Origin: Calliopum simillimum
Lineage: Eukaryota > Arthropoda > Insecta > Diptera > Lauxaniidae
Assembly: GCA_951812925.1 (NCBI GenBank)
Contig: OX638372.1
Location: 2,604,001 to 2,668,000, forward strand
Direction of reading: 5' to 3'
Length of the DNA: 64,000 nucleotides
Each line of letters opens with the position of its first letter. The first letter of the stretch is position 1. This document shows, piece by piece, positions 1 through 12,156 of the stretch. Position numbers and translations under genes: made by a program. A model generated the notes under the pieces. The model did not search any database, was not told the DNA's origin, and worked only from the letters and a program-made list of their open reading frames with translations.

Positions 1-1765
1 TCAGCTGTGTCAGTAGTTGTGCGTCAATTGCTTGCAGCTTGTGCAAGATATAAAAGCTTTCAATGAGCTTTAAAAACATACGTAAACGAGAGCTTTTCCG
101 ACTAAAACTAGTAAACGAACACTCACATTGTTGTATATTTATCGGCAGCTGAAGAACCAACTCAGTAAGAAAATCACAGATAAGAAAAATTTTTAAAAGT
201 CTTTTTAGGAAAGTGAGTCGGCGTCCTCAATTTGATTCCACTTTTTTGTTTATATAAATGGCCTTAACCATCCAAAATATGTTTCTCGTACTCGTCTCTA
301 AGTGAAGTGCCTTCCTTGAATAGAGGAAATTAGTCATCTACGTTGAGGGGATAAGAGATGGTTAACCATTAAAGAAAAACATTAAGAAGAGGAAAATAAA
401 GAAAATATAATGATAAAAAGAATGGCTCAAGGGATTTCAAAAACCTGACATATGTAAGTACTTGGGGAAGAAAATATGGGCTCAACACGACACGACTATA
501 GAACGGTGATATAAATCAAGAAAAGCTGCCAAATTAGTTTAAGAAAAAAGTTTTTAAACAATCTTTGTGAAGCGCACAAATTTAAAAAAGTTAATTATTT
601 AAAAATATAAATTTATTTAGATGAATCATGAAGGTCAACCTAGAGGAACTTAAATATCTGATATTGTGTCTTCTAGTAACATGCCTTCCAGTATAGTATA
701 AAAAATAGTTGTTTTTCATGATTCATCTTAAGAAGTTTATATTGTTGAACAATTAGGTTTTTAAATATTTGTGCTTCATAGAGATTATTGAAAAATTATT
801 TTTAAAAATACAGCATCTCATTAACGCGATCAGGTAGAAACTTCAAAAATACCATATATTTAAATGGATACTCAGTTTTTTAGTAAACTTTTATCAACTG
901 GCTAAAAGTACAACTACTGGAAAAGATTGCATGAAAAAGGGATTTTGAGGAAATTTTTCTCTATTGGGAAACATCTTTACAGACACACGTTCACGTAAGG
1001 GACTTGTAGAAAAACAAACAAAAGTACTACCACAATACAAGAAGCACACAAAATGTGCCAAACAAACGTAAGCGCCAATGGTTTTGCAAATGCTGCCAAA
1101 TATGTTTATTTACTTATTTGCTAGTACATATTTGCGGTTTTGTATTTGTGTTGGTCAGTCAATGCATGTGTGTATATAATCTTTATGTTATACCATATTG
1201 TAGACTAAAAGTAGGAGTTTTAAGCTGACGGAAGCCGATTGCTGAAAATGAACCAAAATTAATCAAAAATTCACCTTTCCTTATCTTAAGGTTAGAATGA
1301 GAACTAAAACAGCATATGGATCACACATTCAGTAAAAATAAATAGATAATTCTTGGCTGCTACTTTTACTGTTTTATACAATATTAGCTATCTTTGTTAC
1401 AAGTCTACTATTATTAATTTAAAAAATTGTTTTTATATTATTCAGAAACTTAGTTATCTACTTTTTACGTTATGACCAATTTTTCCCAATATCAAATAGT
1501 TTCTGAGATAAATACATTACAAAAAAATATATTTTCCCAAAACCATGAAACTTTAAAAATCATATTTTTGTTAATTTTCACTAAAACAAAAAAATAAAAA
1601 ATACGTACTCGATTATTTTCAACAGAGAATCATTAAAAAATTATAAAATTACAATTAATTTTTAAAGTGGAAATCTTACGATTAATAAATACCCCAAATG
1701 GTAACGCATGCCCATCAGATTTGCTGATGACTGTAGAAAGCCGATTCCCAAAATAACAATCTACA
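1..1765. other. gene-free AT-rich stretch with a TATA-like site
   Basis: I see no coding region here. A TATAAAAG string at 49-56 sits in less AT-rich sequence and is followed by TCAGT-like initiator strings near 158. It could be the core promoter of a gene whose body lies elsewhere, but no adjacent reading frame supports this. The rest is AT-rich with short homopolymers. Confidence 0.3.
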
Positions 1766-2699
1766 ATTCACACCTCTCCTGAACGAACTTTTAGGTTTCC
1801 GAAAATGTCGACGAAATCTACCAACGGGGTACTATTCTTTCATGCTGATACATCAAAACTATGCAAAAACGAAAATCGGATCAGCTAGTATTCGCGAAAT
1901 ATCGCAAAAATACATATCCCATATAAAATAAAAAAAAATAAGGAAAAAACCACAACAAGCAAATATAAAAATAGTTATATTCAATGTATTTTGCAATGCT
2001 GAAACCGAATCTGGCCTTAGAACTGCTGTATTTTATACCGCTTTTGAGATATCTTAGCCTGAACAAGGAAAAAATACCGTTTTTGCTATATTTTGAAGCT
2101 ATGTAACTAGAATATAGAACATTCATACGGAAAATCCGATACAGTATCTCAAAATTCAAATTTTTTCTTTAAAACCTAATTTAAATTATGTCAATAACTT
2201 TATGTTTCTTTGAAATTTCGTAGACTGAAATTATAAAAAAACATGTTTTGTGCACTTTTTCAACTTTTTATGGTAGAATATCTCCGAGAAAAATAGAGAA
2301 AAATAAAAATATCGACATAATTTAAATTACGTTTTAAAGATAAAGATTATAACTCGATACTGTATCGGATTTTAAGTATGAATGTTCCATATTCTAGTTA
2401 TATAGCTTCAAAATATAGCAAAAACGGTATTTTTTCCGTGTTCAGGCTAAGATATCTCAAAAACGGTGAGATACAGCAGTTTTAAGGCTAGATTCGGATT
2501 CAGCATTACAAAATACATAAATATATCTATTTTTATATTTGTTTGTCCTTTTTTTTCTTAATTTTTTTTTATTTTATATGGGATATGTATATTTGCGATA
2601 CATAGTTTTTATTTATCAGCATGAAAGAAAAGTACCCCGTTGGTAGATTTTGTCGACATTTTCGGAAGCCTAGAAGTTCGTTCAGGAGAGGTGTGAATT
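1766..2699. mobile_element. foldback element with long inverted arms
   Basis: The left arm (about 1766-2160) reappears inverted at about 2345-2699, with roughly 80-90 percent similarity by eye. The outermost 24 bp match perfectly at 1766-1789 and 2676-2699, both containing CCTCTCCTGAACGAAC or its complement. An AT-rich spacer of about 190 bp separates the arms. No transposase frame is present; the 92-codon frame on the minus strand is simply arm sequence. The ends are flanked by AATT, which may be a 4-bp target duplication or part of the arms, since AATT is its own complement. Inner arm sequence resembles segments at about 49.9 and 59.7 kb. Confidence 0.8.
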
Positions 2700-5600
2700 A
2701 ATTATAAACTGATTGTTTTTAGCGTCAGGTAATCCTCCATATTTTCCATTATTATGGGAGTGCGAAAAATGACTCATTTCGAGACACTCTTTTTCGTTCT
2801 TCGAGCATTTTCATATTTTATTCCGTGAATTATTCAAATTCATCCAATTTTTCATATTCAATTTACCACATTTATGTCCGCCGCTGAAAATCGCCAGTTA
2901 CAAAGCGCAGTTAAACGCCGTTAAGTTGTAAATCGACTTAAATTGTTAATGTGGTAATTAACTGTTAATCGGTTTTTAAACGCTTTGATATGCAAATTAA
3001 AATAAAATTGCGATACTTTTAGGCGTAAACGAAAAAACTTTATCCATCCATCAGCTACCACTACATAGCAACCAATAAAAGACAATTAATTCAGGATGAA
3101 AATGGATGCAGCTCTCAAAGTTCAATCGCATAGCGGTGGGGGCAAGTTGTGGCGCTTTCACTGGTGTTCATCAACTATTGCCGTTTGACATCCGCATTCT
3201 TGGCTTACTTTATGTGTACAAATGTGGAATTTTATAATTATTGTCGATATTTTTCGATGTTTCGACTGCGGCATCTGTAATTTTTAAAAAAAAAAACTTA
3301 AGTATATTTTATTTTTATATTGTAGGATATCAATGCTAGAGGGCACTTGGTAGTTACCAAAAACTGACTTAGTAAATTTAAACACACATAAGATTGTTTC
3401 AACAATATTGCTTTAATATTGGAATATATTTTAACGTTAATGCTAAAATATTCAGATGTCCGTTATTTACCACGCCTTTTGTTTTTAAGAACGGACCCCT
3501 CAAAATGACCAACTTTATGACCAGTAATGAGAAAAAATTCTGTGAAATTGTAGAAAATTCTACAAATGAGATGGTTTTATGTCATTCATGCATGACAAAG
3601 TGCCGTTGGACTTAAAGTCATAGCTAGTCCCATTATTTTTTTGTGATCTCGAACGGTAACCTACAATCGTTCCTAATTTGAACAAAAACTGAGTATGCAG
3701 AAAAAAGGCTGCAAGTCTCTAGAGTAAATAGATTTTAGATTAGATTAGCTTTTCTTTATTTTTAGAGTAAATAGTATGAACCGGAAAGTTTAGACTGATC
3801 TCGATCAGAAAATATACTGAATTTTAATGAATTTTTTTTAGCTTTTTATTAAAAAAATTTAATTTTTGCGCATTATGGCAGTTCTGGACTTGATATATAT
3901 TACCTAAATACGTAATTTTGAGGAGTTCCTTTTTAAAAGCAAACAACTTGGTAAGTAACGGACACAATCATGACCTATGGTAAGAGATTCTGAGAAAATT
4001 ATAAATTATATCAAACAGCATGTACGCCATCTCAGTGATAAAAACTACTAGAAGCATGAAGAAAATGTTTCTTGTCATATTCAGTATTGCTTTGATTGCA
4101 GTGCGTTAAAGTTAAAGTGTTAAGTATTAAATAAAAATTTTAAGCTCGAGTAAACGTAAATAATAGTGTGTGTTTACGTAGAATGTAAACCGTTTGTGTA
4201 CGGCACAAGCAAATCGTTTTTGCTAACGGCCGCCAACACTGAAAGCGCTGCTGTCGCATTGAACGAAAACCCGAAGTGGGGTTTTTCTTTCGATCGCGGC
4301 TATCATCACTAATTTCCAACAAGTCTTACACAGAACATCGAATAAACCAAAGTTTATTTTAACATAAATTAAAATCACTAAACAAATAATAAGATCAACA
4401 CAGAGAGAATCAACATTGGACGAACATTTGGAATCACCAGTGCAGCAGCCCCAGATACCTTTTGTTCTGCAGCAAAGTTCTCGTTCGATGTACTGACAGC
4501 GGCGTGAGATTTGTATATAACCAACCCAAAGATTTGTAGTTTTGCCTTTGTTAAATTACTAGTGAAAAACAATCATTAAAACCTTCATAACGTTTATGAA
4601 AAACACCTTATATTTTTATTTGCACTATTTTCCATTTAGTACTCCGACCCTTCACCTTAACAGTGTGTAAAAATTTATAAAAATTATATTAATTTGAATA
4701 AAGGCTTAAGTCTTGATTGCAATACTAAACAGAGGTCGAATCAGATAACTTAATTCGCCTTAGTTCAAATAAAGCATTTGTTAATTATTATAAAATTTTA
4801 TTTGTTCCATGCAGATATCTACATAATTTAATCGCTTTTCATGTACAACAGTGGAAATATATCTATCAATGAGAAAAGCAAAATCCCGCATAATGCATAT
4901 CTTCGTGGGCAATTCTATTTTGACGCTACGAAAATCCTTTTCTGCTTTATACCACAAAGGCAAAACGTTCATTGCGTTGCGTTTGGCTTCAACTTAAATG
5001 CAATCGACCTGTGCGCATTTTTAATTGTTGGTTACAAGACCACAACCTCAATGCGGTGTGGATTAAATGAATGCCGAATTTGAGGGAATTTTTGATTTTC
5101 ACTTATTTTTTTGTGTGACTGATCTCAACTGCATATGTTTGTGGATGTGTAAGTGTATGCTTGCCCACTAAACCCAAGGGAAAAAGAAGTGCTTCAAAAA
5201 CCCTTCTGAAGTGCATCCTTTTCACCAATAAGCGCTTCCGCTCCGCATGAACAATACTTTCTAGTAATGTAAATCATTATCTGTTCAAAACAACAAAAAA
5301 AAATTACAAATTTCACAGAGCCCGGTGATAAACATACGATCGCGCTTGCTACTTCGGTTGAAACTCGCCAATAAAAGCTTGCATCCGAAGGCGCTTTGCA
5401 AGAAAAGTATAATATCAACGACTTACAAACAGCGGGGCGATGCATAACAGGGAAAAAACAAAAAATTAGAACTTTGCATATGCTGCATTGAATTTTTGCT
5501 GTGATTCTCGTCTAATCTATGCAAAAAATGAATAAAGCATGCTTGGTCGAGTTCTTGGTTTGTAGGTGAATTCGACTGAAGATCCCATATGGTTATGGGT

Positions 5601-5921
5601 GAAACGCGTATCGAAAACCAACCTACCAACAAAATTTTTTGGTTTTTTTACCTATGCATTTTGCCTTGTTTTGGTAATGTTGTTGTTTTTACTCAAAAAC
5701 ACAGAACAGTAAGCTCACACCACAAAACACTTGACACGTGATTTTTTGGTAGCTAGTTATTGAACAATACTTTCTTTTTAACATTGCATGTCATAAGATG
5801 TAAGCGAGCAAAAGCTTACCGCAGCCTTACCAAAAAAGAGTTTTTAAAGCGCTTATTTGTAATGCTGCGGTAAGCGTTTTTTCAATAAAATTAAAAAAAA
5901 GAAAAAAAAAAAAAAAAAAAA
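2700..5921. other. no gene recognised
   Basis: Small frames here (for example 3394-3615, 4841-5083, 5194-5445) overlap one another on both strands and show no family resemblance, splice context or codon bias. I treat them as chance. A poly-A tract at 5894-5920 directly abuts the SINE-like segment that follows and probably belongs to its tail. Confidence 0.5.
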
Positions 5922-6062
5922 ACTGGCCGCGCCAGAATTTGAATCTACGACCCTCCGCGTGCTAGATATTTTTTTCTTACATTTACCAACCCTTTAGACC
6001 GCTCCACCAACAGCCGATGATATGAAGAGGTATTAAATTTGTATATTAAGCAAATGTTGTCG
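5922..6062 (-). mobile_element. tRNA-derived SINE-like element, copy 1
   Basis: Read on the minus strand, an A-box-like segment (GGTGGAGCGGTCTAA, near 6000) is followed at tRNA-like distance by a B-box-like segment (TAGATTCAAATTC, near 5945). It then ends in a long A/T run at 5894-5920. The sequence upstream of the A box matches the copy at 35685-35800 (both contain a near-identical gatgaagaggtat segment). No tRNA acceptor stem can be folded, so this is not a functional tRNA gene. Confidence 0.5.
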
Positions 6063-6708
6063 TGCAGCATTACATACAATCATTGTGCAATCAGTTTCAA
6101 TTCAAGTAAGCAAAAGTAAATAAAAAGGAGAAATTAAAATAGAAAAGTGAAATAAAAAAGGTTGAATAAAAAATATTTTAATAAAAAAAAAAAATAAAGC
6201 AAAAACAAATAAAAAAACGGAAAAAAAAAATCACCTGGGCTGGTTTCAAACTCACGTTGTTCTTACTGCAGCCTTATAAAAAATCATTGTGATAGTGCTT
6301 CTAAATTTCTATGGGGACAAGCACTTTTGAAGTGCTTGGGAAGTCACAACACATACCTATAGACGTATTTAAATGCATAGCATACAAGCGAAAATCTCTT
6401 TACTTGTTTTTATGTACACGTATTTGTGTGAGCCCCTCAAAATCACGAATTCCATTGCAGTTTGGTTCATTAGCCACATTTGTTGGCAATTAAGTAAATA
6501 ATTTGTTATACAGTGTATAGCGTATGTACATTTAGGTGGGATGGTAAAAAAAAAAATTCTTACCCAATAAACAATTGTGTAAACTTTACAATTTAACGCT
6601 CGGAAAAAGTTAATTTCCAAATTGTTTCATAACCAATTTTAAAAAATTTGGAAAATGTTTATTTTTTTGAATTTTCACAATTGCTTTGTAAGGCTAAAAT
6701 AAACAATT
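6063..6708. other. no gene recognised
   Basis: AT-rich sequence with opposing small frames of no recognisable family. The fragment ctggtttcaaactcacg near 6240 also resembles a decayed B box, so another SINE remnant is possible. Confidence 0.4.
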
Positions 6709-6760
6709 GAGGCGTTGCGTGCAATAACGCCCTAAGTCTACTTAGAGCAATATTGTAGAG
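6709..6760 (+). mobile_element. solo terminus of the A/B transposon family
   Basis: About 40 bp starting GAGGCGTTGCGTGC match the left end of element A (8580) and the ends of element B (20044, 21463). The piece is again preceded by AATT (6705-6708). No matching right end lies before the Tigger element begins at 7017, so this is a truncated copy. It lies only about 250 bp from the Tigger terminus. Confidence 0.7.
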
Positions 6761-8127
6761 AAATAAGTGAAGCAAAACACGCCAAGCGTACCAGCTGAAA
6801 ACTTTTTTGTTTTTTGCGATATGGTAGATACGGTGTGCAAGAACAATAAGTTGAAAAAATTTTTTTTTCTCTGAATAATTTTTGAAAAAAATAAAAAAGA
6901 ACAAAAATTTTCAAAAATTATTTAAAAAAAAAGTTTAAAAAATTTCGATGGACATGATCAAGAGTCAAAATATTTTATGAAAAGTCTTATAATAAGCTAA
7001 AGAACATATTTCAATACAGTACGCCCTCGCATAAAGCAACCCTCGATACACGCAACACCTCGATAAAAACAACACCATAATTTTTTACATTGCAGACTCT
7101 GTTAACGCAACTTAAAAAAAAAAAAAAATAGACTCAGTTAACGCAACTTTCTATGCAAGAGTCAGTTTTGTTTCCTTTTTAAATGGTTTTGGTTTTTTGC
7201 TTTCTACTCTTTCTAACAAGATTTAGTTTTTGGTTTCCCCACTTAAGCATATGAACGAGTCATACAAGCAAATTTGATATGATGCATGTACGCATTTCTT
7301 TGTATTTAACTTCGGGATCGGTTGTGTTTTGTTTGCTACAAAAATGCCAGTTGTTAAAAGTGTTACTAAACTTTCAATAGCTCAAAAATGCGAAATTCTT
7401 AGTAAACTTGATAAAAGCGTTTCTATTAAATCAATATGCCAAGAAAATAAAGTGAATAAATCTACAATATCAAGATTAAAGAAGAATAAGGACGCGCTGA
7501 GAAAATTTCTTGCGAATGCGGAATCTGGGCCAGGAAGACGTGTTGCAATAAGATCTTGTGAATTTTCCAAATTGGAAAAGGCTTTGTACAGCTGGTTTTT
7601 GAAGCAAAGAGAGCACAATTTGCCCATTTCTACAGTGTAAAGCGCGCCATTTGCACAATGAATTGGAGGACAGATCTTCTTCATTCAACGCTAGCAACGG
7701 CTGGTTTTCAAATTTTAAAAAGCGGCATGGTATTCGCATGTTAAAAATTTGTGGAGAGAAGGTATCAAGTCAAACAAATCTTGTCGAGCCTTTTCTGAAA
7801 AAATTTCGAAATAAAATAAAAGAACTCAATTTAGTTCCGGATCAAATCTATAACGCCGATGAGTCGGGCTTATTTTACAAAGTCATGCCGAACAAGACAT
7901 TCGTTATTTTTAAAGAATCGTCAGCTCCTGGGCGTAAAGTAAGCAAGGAACGCATAACCAACGCTTATGGCACGCACAAAGTAAAACCATTCGTTATCGG
8001 TAAAGCATTGAACCCCAGATCATTCTACAATTTTTCCAACAAACCAGTCATTTACAAGGCTAACAAAAATGCATGGATGACGTTGATATTTTTTGAAGAA
8101 TGGTTCCATGACGTATTTGTACCCGAA

Positions 8128-8194
8128 GTTTGTATAAGCATATGCAGATAAAATAAAACATAAGTAATCAAACACAGAAAGAAATTTGTTTCAG
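8128..8194 (+). other. candidate 67-bp intron in the transposase gene
   Basis: The segment begins GTTTGT and ends TTTGTTTCAG. Removing it joins a Glu codon (8125-8127) to a Val codon (8195-8197) in frame, inside a region that should be continuous in this family. The length is typical of short fly introns. The donor is weak, so decay by insertion is the alternative. Confidence 0.5.
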
Positions 8195-8579
8195 GTCAGA
8201 GCATTCCTTGCTTCTAGAGATCTTGAGCAGAAAGCGCTGCTGCTTTTAGATAATGCACCCTGCCAATTAAAAAGTGACAATGGAAAGATAGTCATCATGT
8301 GTTTCCCAAGCATCTGCACTGCAATTCTACAGCCAATGGACCAAAATGTTATCAACTTAACAAAACTTTATTACAAAACAAGCCTCTTCTCATTTGATCG
8401 GAAGTGAAGGCGAAAACATAGAACTTAAAATCAAAGCATTTAACTTACGAAATGCAGTTTGTCTTTTATCACGTGCGTGGAATAAATTGTCGTGCAACGC
8501 TATAAAAAAATGCTGGAATGTGTTAATGTGTTTTTACGATCAATGGACTGAAGAAGATGATTTACCATTGAGCATAATT

Positions 8580-10478
8580 GAGGCGTTGCGTGCAATAACG
8601 CCCCAAGTCGAAAAATGACATTTCGAGATAATTCAATTTAAAGTTTTTAAATGCTGATAAAAAGAACAAACCATCATTTAAACCTTGAAAAACAAATTTA
8701 TTCAATTAAACCTAATAAAATGAGTAAATAATTACCGCTAACACATAATACTAACGCATATTGACAGAATTATCGAAGAAGGAAAAACTTAAATTGTAGG
8801 GCGTTTTTGCATAAATCCATTTGACTATCACTGGAGTAACGTTAGCATTTTGCTTGGGAAACCGGCAAAACTGTACCAATTTTAATGATTTTTTTTTTTA
8901 ATGAGGGGAATGAAATATACTTTCACCCCAATTATTTATAAATGTGCGTTTTTGTTTATTTTTTTTAAATTTTAATATTATAAAATGCACGCATACATTT
9001 GCATCTAAGTTTTGCACCTGATAACGTTAGCAATTTGCTTGGGAAACCGGCAAAACTGTTCTGATTTTAATGATTTTTTTTTTAAAAATGAGGGGAATGA
9101 AATATACATTCACCGTAATTATTTATAAATGTGCATTTTTGTTTATTTCTTTAAAATTTTAATTTTATAAAATGCATGCATACATTGCATCTAAGTTTTG
9201 CACCTGGTAAATATTTTTTTTGTAAACGGTTATAGAGGTTTTAACGAAATTTGTTACAATGTTTTATATTAGTATAATATTAAGACTGGGATAAATTCTA
9301 ATCCTGTAGATACTCATAGAAAGGCGTAGCAAATTCTTTAAAATTAGAATTTATTGGGCAATATTTCGCAAATGGTGGCTCAGTTTGGTAGACAAATGCT
9401 GATTATAAATAGCGAAATGTGGATGGGATGGCAAGAGTGTCACACCCACTTTTAAAGGCTTGAATATTTTGATTCAATATTACACAAGAGCGGCGCTATG
9501 GATTTAAATGAATTTATAGAATATTGAAATCAAAAAAAAAAAATTTCGAATTCTTGTCTTTTTTTACTCTTTTGACTATAACTTATTTTGGATCAAAGAT
9601 AGGAAAAGACAAAATTTAATAAAAAATAAGGAGATAAAGTTAAAATGCTTTGTCTCTTTTTATATTAAGAAACATTGCTATGGAAAACATTTTCAATTCT
9701 CTTTTAATGTTTCGTTTTCGTTTACACGCAAAAATGTTTCTGGGCGACATGTCAACTCAGTTGTATGTTTTCTTATGGCGAACTACAAATTTCTCAATAC
9801 GAATGACAAGCACAAAGCGTGTCTCATGTACGTGAAACAAAATTCCCTCTATCTTCCCCGTGCATCCCTCTCTCTCTCTAACGAAATGTTTTAAGTCAAA
9901 ATGTTTCATCGTATAAATAGGGACTTTATTGAAAAATTTCTTAGGCTACAAATTTATCGAAATATGGTCACTCAAACATAGCAATTTTTTTACCCAGCCG
10001 GAAAAATGGATTTAATTCAAAAGCAAGGTACCTTACGACAAAAAAGTATATTACGCGGAAAATGCTTGGAATCGTCCAAAAAATATTTTTTCAGAATTTT
10101 TTTGAACATTTTATAATTTTTCAAAATTTGGCTAAAAAAAAATAAAAAAAATCTAAATAAAATCACACGTACTCTTTGGACAATTCTAAGCATTTTTTGC
10201 CGTACATAATTTTTTCGCTCGGCACCTTGGTTTTGAGTAAAAACCTTTTTTTCCTACCGCGAACTGATTTATGGAAAAACGCCACAAGTCGCACTACGCC
10301 CTTCTTGCACGCAACTCTTTAAACAGTATGTATATATATATTGCTCTACCACATTCTGTGATCGTAATTGGAAGTTGAAATTAAGTACACATATATTTGA
10401 GGACCCAAGCTTTTCAAAAAAACGATGGGCGCAAAAACGCCCTAAGTCGACTTAGGGCGTTAATGCACGCAACGCCTC
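8580..10478 (+). mobile_element. element A: non-autonomous DNA transposon with AATT target duplication
   Basis: This 1,899-bp insertion interrupts the Tigger transposase gene. Its left end starts GAGGCGTTGCGTGCAATAACG and its right end is the near-perfect inverse complement. AATT flanks both sides (8576-8579 and 10479-10482). Deleting the element plus one AATT restores an uninterrupted reading frame in the transposase C-terminus, which proves the boundaries. Subterminal sequence includes a repeated cgcccta-aagtcg block and a nested inverted repeat around CAAGGTgCCTTACG near 10030 and 10225. I find no transposase frame, so it must be mobilised in trans. A related copy, B, lies inverted at 20044-21463. 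I do not recognise the superfamily. Confidence 0.88.
8837..9206 (+). repeat. 185-bp tandem duplication inside element A
   Basis: The block beginning TAACGTTAGCA at 8837 recurs at 9022 with high similarity, including the following poly-T, the GAGGGGAATGAAATATAC string and the ATGCA-rich tail. Element B carries a single copy (its inverse is at about 21010-21215). The duplication explains part of the length difference between A and B. Confidence 0.8.
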
Positions 10479-10839
10479 AATTCAAGCTGAACTTGATAAT
10501 CAACAATCAATGATTGGAACTGTTACCGATTATCTTCGGGAGATTACAGACGATAATTCGTTTTCAAGTAATGAAATAAATGATTGGTTATTTGAAAACG
10601 AAAACGACAACTTTCACTTCGCAAATGCAGACGACATAGAAGAAATTGAAAGCACTGAAGAAAGCACTATTGTTAATGTTGCTGCTTCATCGAAAATTAC
10701 ATCCAATACTGCAATTAACAGTTTTAGCACTTGCATTAAATGGGCTGAACAAAATTGCCTACCATTAACAGACATCTTAAAACCTCAAGAAATTCGTGAG
10801 ACCGCAGTGCAATACCACGTGAATTGCAAAAAATCGTAG

Positions 10840-12156
10840 ACCAAAATCTTACAGTTCTTTATTAAATAAATTAAATAAAAACAAAATCTTTTATTTAAAT
10901 TATAATGTTTAGAAAGGGTAGTTATTCAGTATTACGATCATATAAAAATTTAAACTCAGTGTTTACGCAAGAATACGCATAAACTCCCAAAAACCGGATT
11001 TAATTTCCTGCAATTGGCAACGCGAATTGTACCCATTGAAAATTCTTCAATTCATACCGCCATCTCCCTCACTCTCATGAGTATACGTGGTACACGTCAA
11101 TCTCATGATTTTTGGTCATTCGTTTTGCCATCGTGCTAAGCAGCAGCCGCACACTGCGTTGGCTAGTGGGCAAAAATCAAAATTTTTTGTGACTCGAAAC
11201 CTAATAATATTGGTATCAATCGACAGGTAATTGTATCAATAAAATAAAAACAAAATATTTAGGGGAAAAACTCAGTTTTGGCTACGCTGTGACACTTCAA
11301 AGTTGAGATATTTTTCAAAAAAAATCATGTTTTATTCACTTCGTTTTGGGTTCTCTTAAACAAATAATTATCAAAAATTTGTCTTTTGATTAAACTAAGC
11401 GAGGTAAAGTTTTTTATTATAAATAATATTTGAGTAAATAAATAAAACTAAAAAATTTTGGAAAATATATAATTTGATGTATATTGTAGGGATTTTAATA
11501 CACGATATTATCAAATGAAAAACTTCAGAAATTGACAAATTTCGATGAAAAAAAAAAAACAAATCTTATAAAAATAAGTGCCGTTTTTTTTCTTAATCTA
11601 CTAGTTCAAATTCTATATAATCAAGAACTGCAAATAACTTTTCCTACTTCGTCCTACAAATATTTTTTTTCTTTTTTTAAAAAATGCTTAAAAGGAAAAA
11701 TTTGTATGAAATATAAAATTTATGTTGAAAAATTTTTTTTTGTTTTTATGAACACAAATGGTCTCACAAGTACAAAAAACATTATTTCTTCTACGTACAT
11801 TTCATTTGTTAACATTAAACATTACTTTTTCATCATCGTAATATATGGACCTTAAGAAAATCGTCCTAAATACCTGGTTTTTAGCAAAACTATAAAGTTT
11901 ACAACAAATCTGAGATCATTTTTGAGCTCAGCGACCCCAAATTACTTACAGTACCAAATTTCATCGATATCCAACCACTCCTTCTATTTTTGACCATTGC
12001 TTGTATGGGCTCAACGCACTGTGAGCCGCCGTAATTTTCTTTTATATTACTTTTTGATATTAAACTAGTTAAATCTTAAAATAACTTAAAACTATTTCTT
12101 AAAACTAAATTAAAATTGCTTACAATAAATTATAACGTAAAAGTAAAATCAAAAGT
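10840..12156. other. 3' part of the Tigger element, no gene recognised
   Basis: After the transposase stop an AT-rich tail with AATAAA-like strings follows (about 10860-10890). The rest, to 12156, has small frames (for example 11532-11855, extremely Phe/Lys-rich) that look like AT-bias artefacts. Part of it may be another decayed insertion, since the Tigger element is longer than expected. Confidence 0.4.

Larger units (their letters stand above)
7344..10836 (+). pseudogene. broken Tigger/pogo-type (CENP-B/jerky-like) DDE transposase
   Basis: The start ATG is at 7344. The N-terminus is a psq/CENP-B-type helix-turn-helix (residues about 8-55, KxxICxxxxVNKSTISRLKK), followed by a second DNA-binding part ending near GWFSNFKKRHGI. 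The DDE core keeps all three acidic positions: Asp in NADESG (7858), Asp in LLLDNAP (8249) and Asp in QPMDQN (8339). Breaks are a one-base frameshift near 7636 with a stop at 7638, another near 8385, and element A inserted after 8579. A 67-bp segment at 8128-8194 with GT...TTTCAG ends restores the frame if removed, so it may be a real phase-0 intron. The acidic C-terminus resumes at 10480 and stops at 10837-10839. The copy cannot encode an intact enzyme. Confidence 0.88.
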
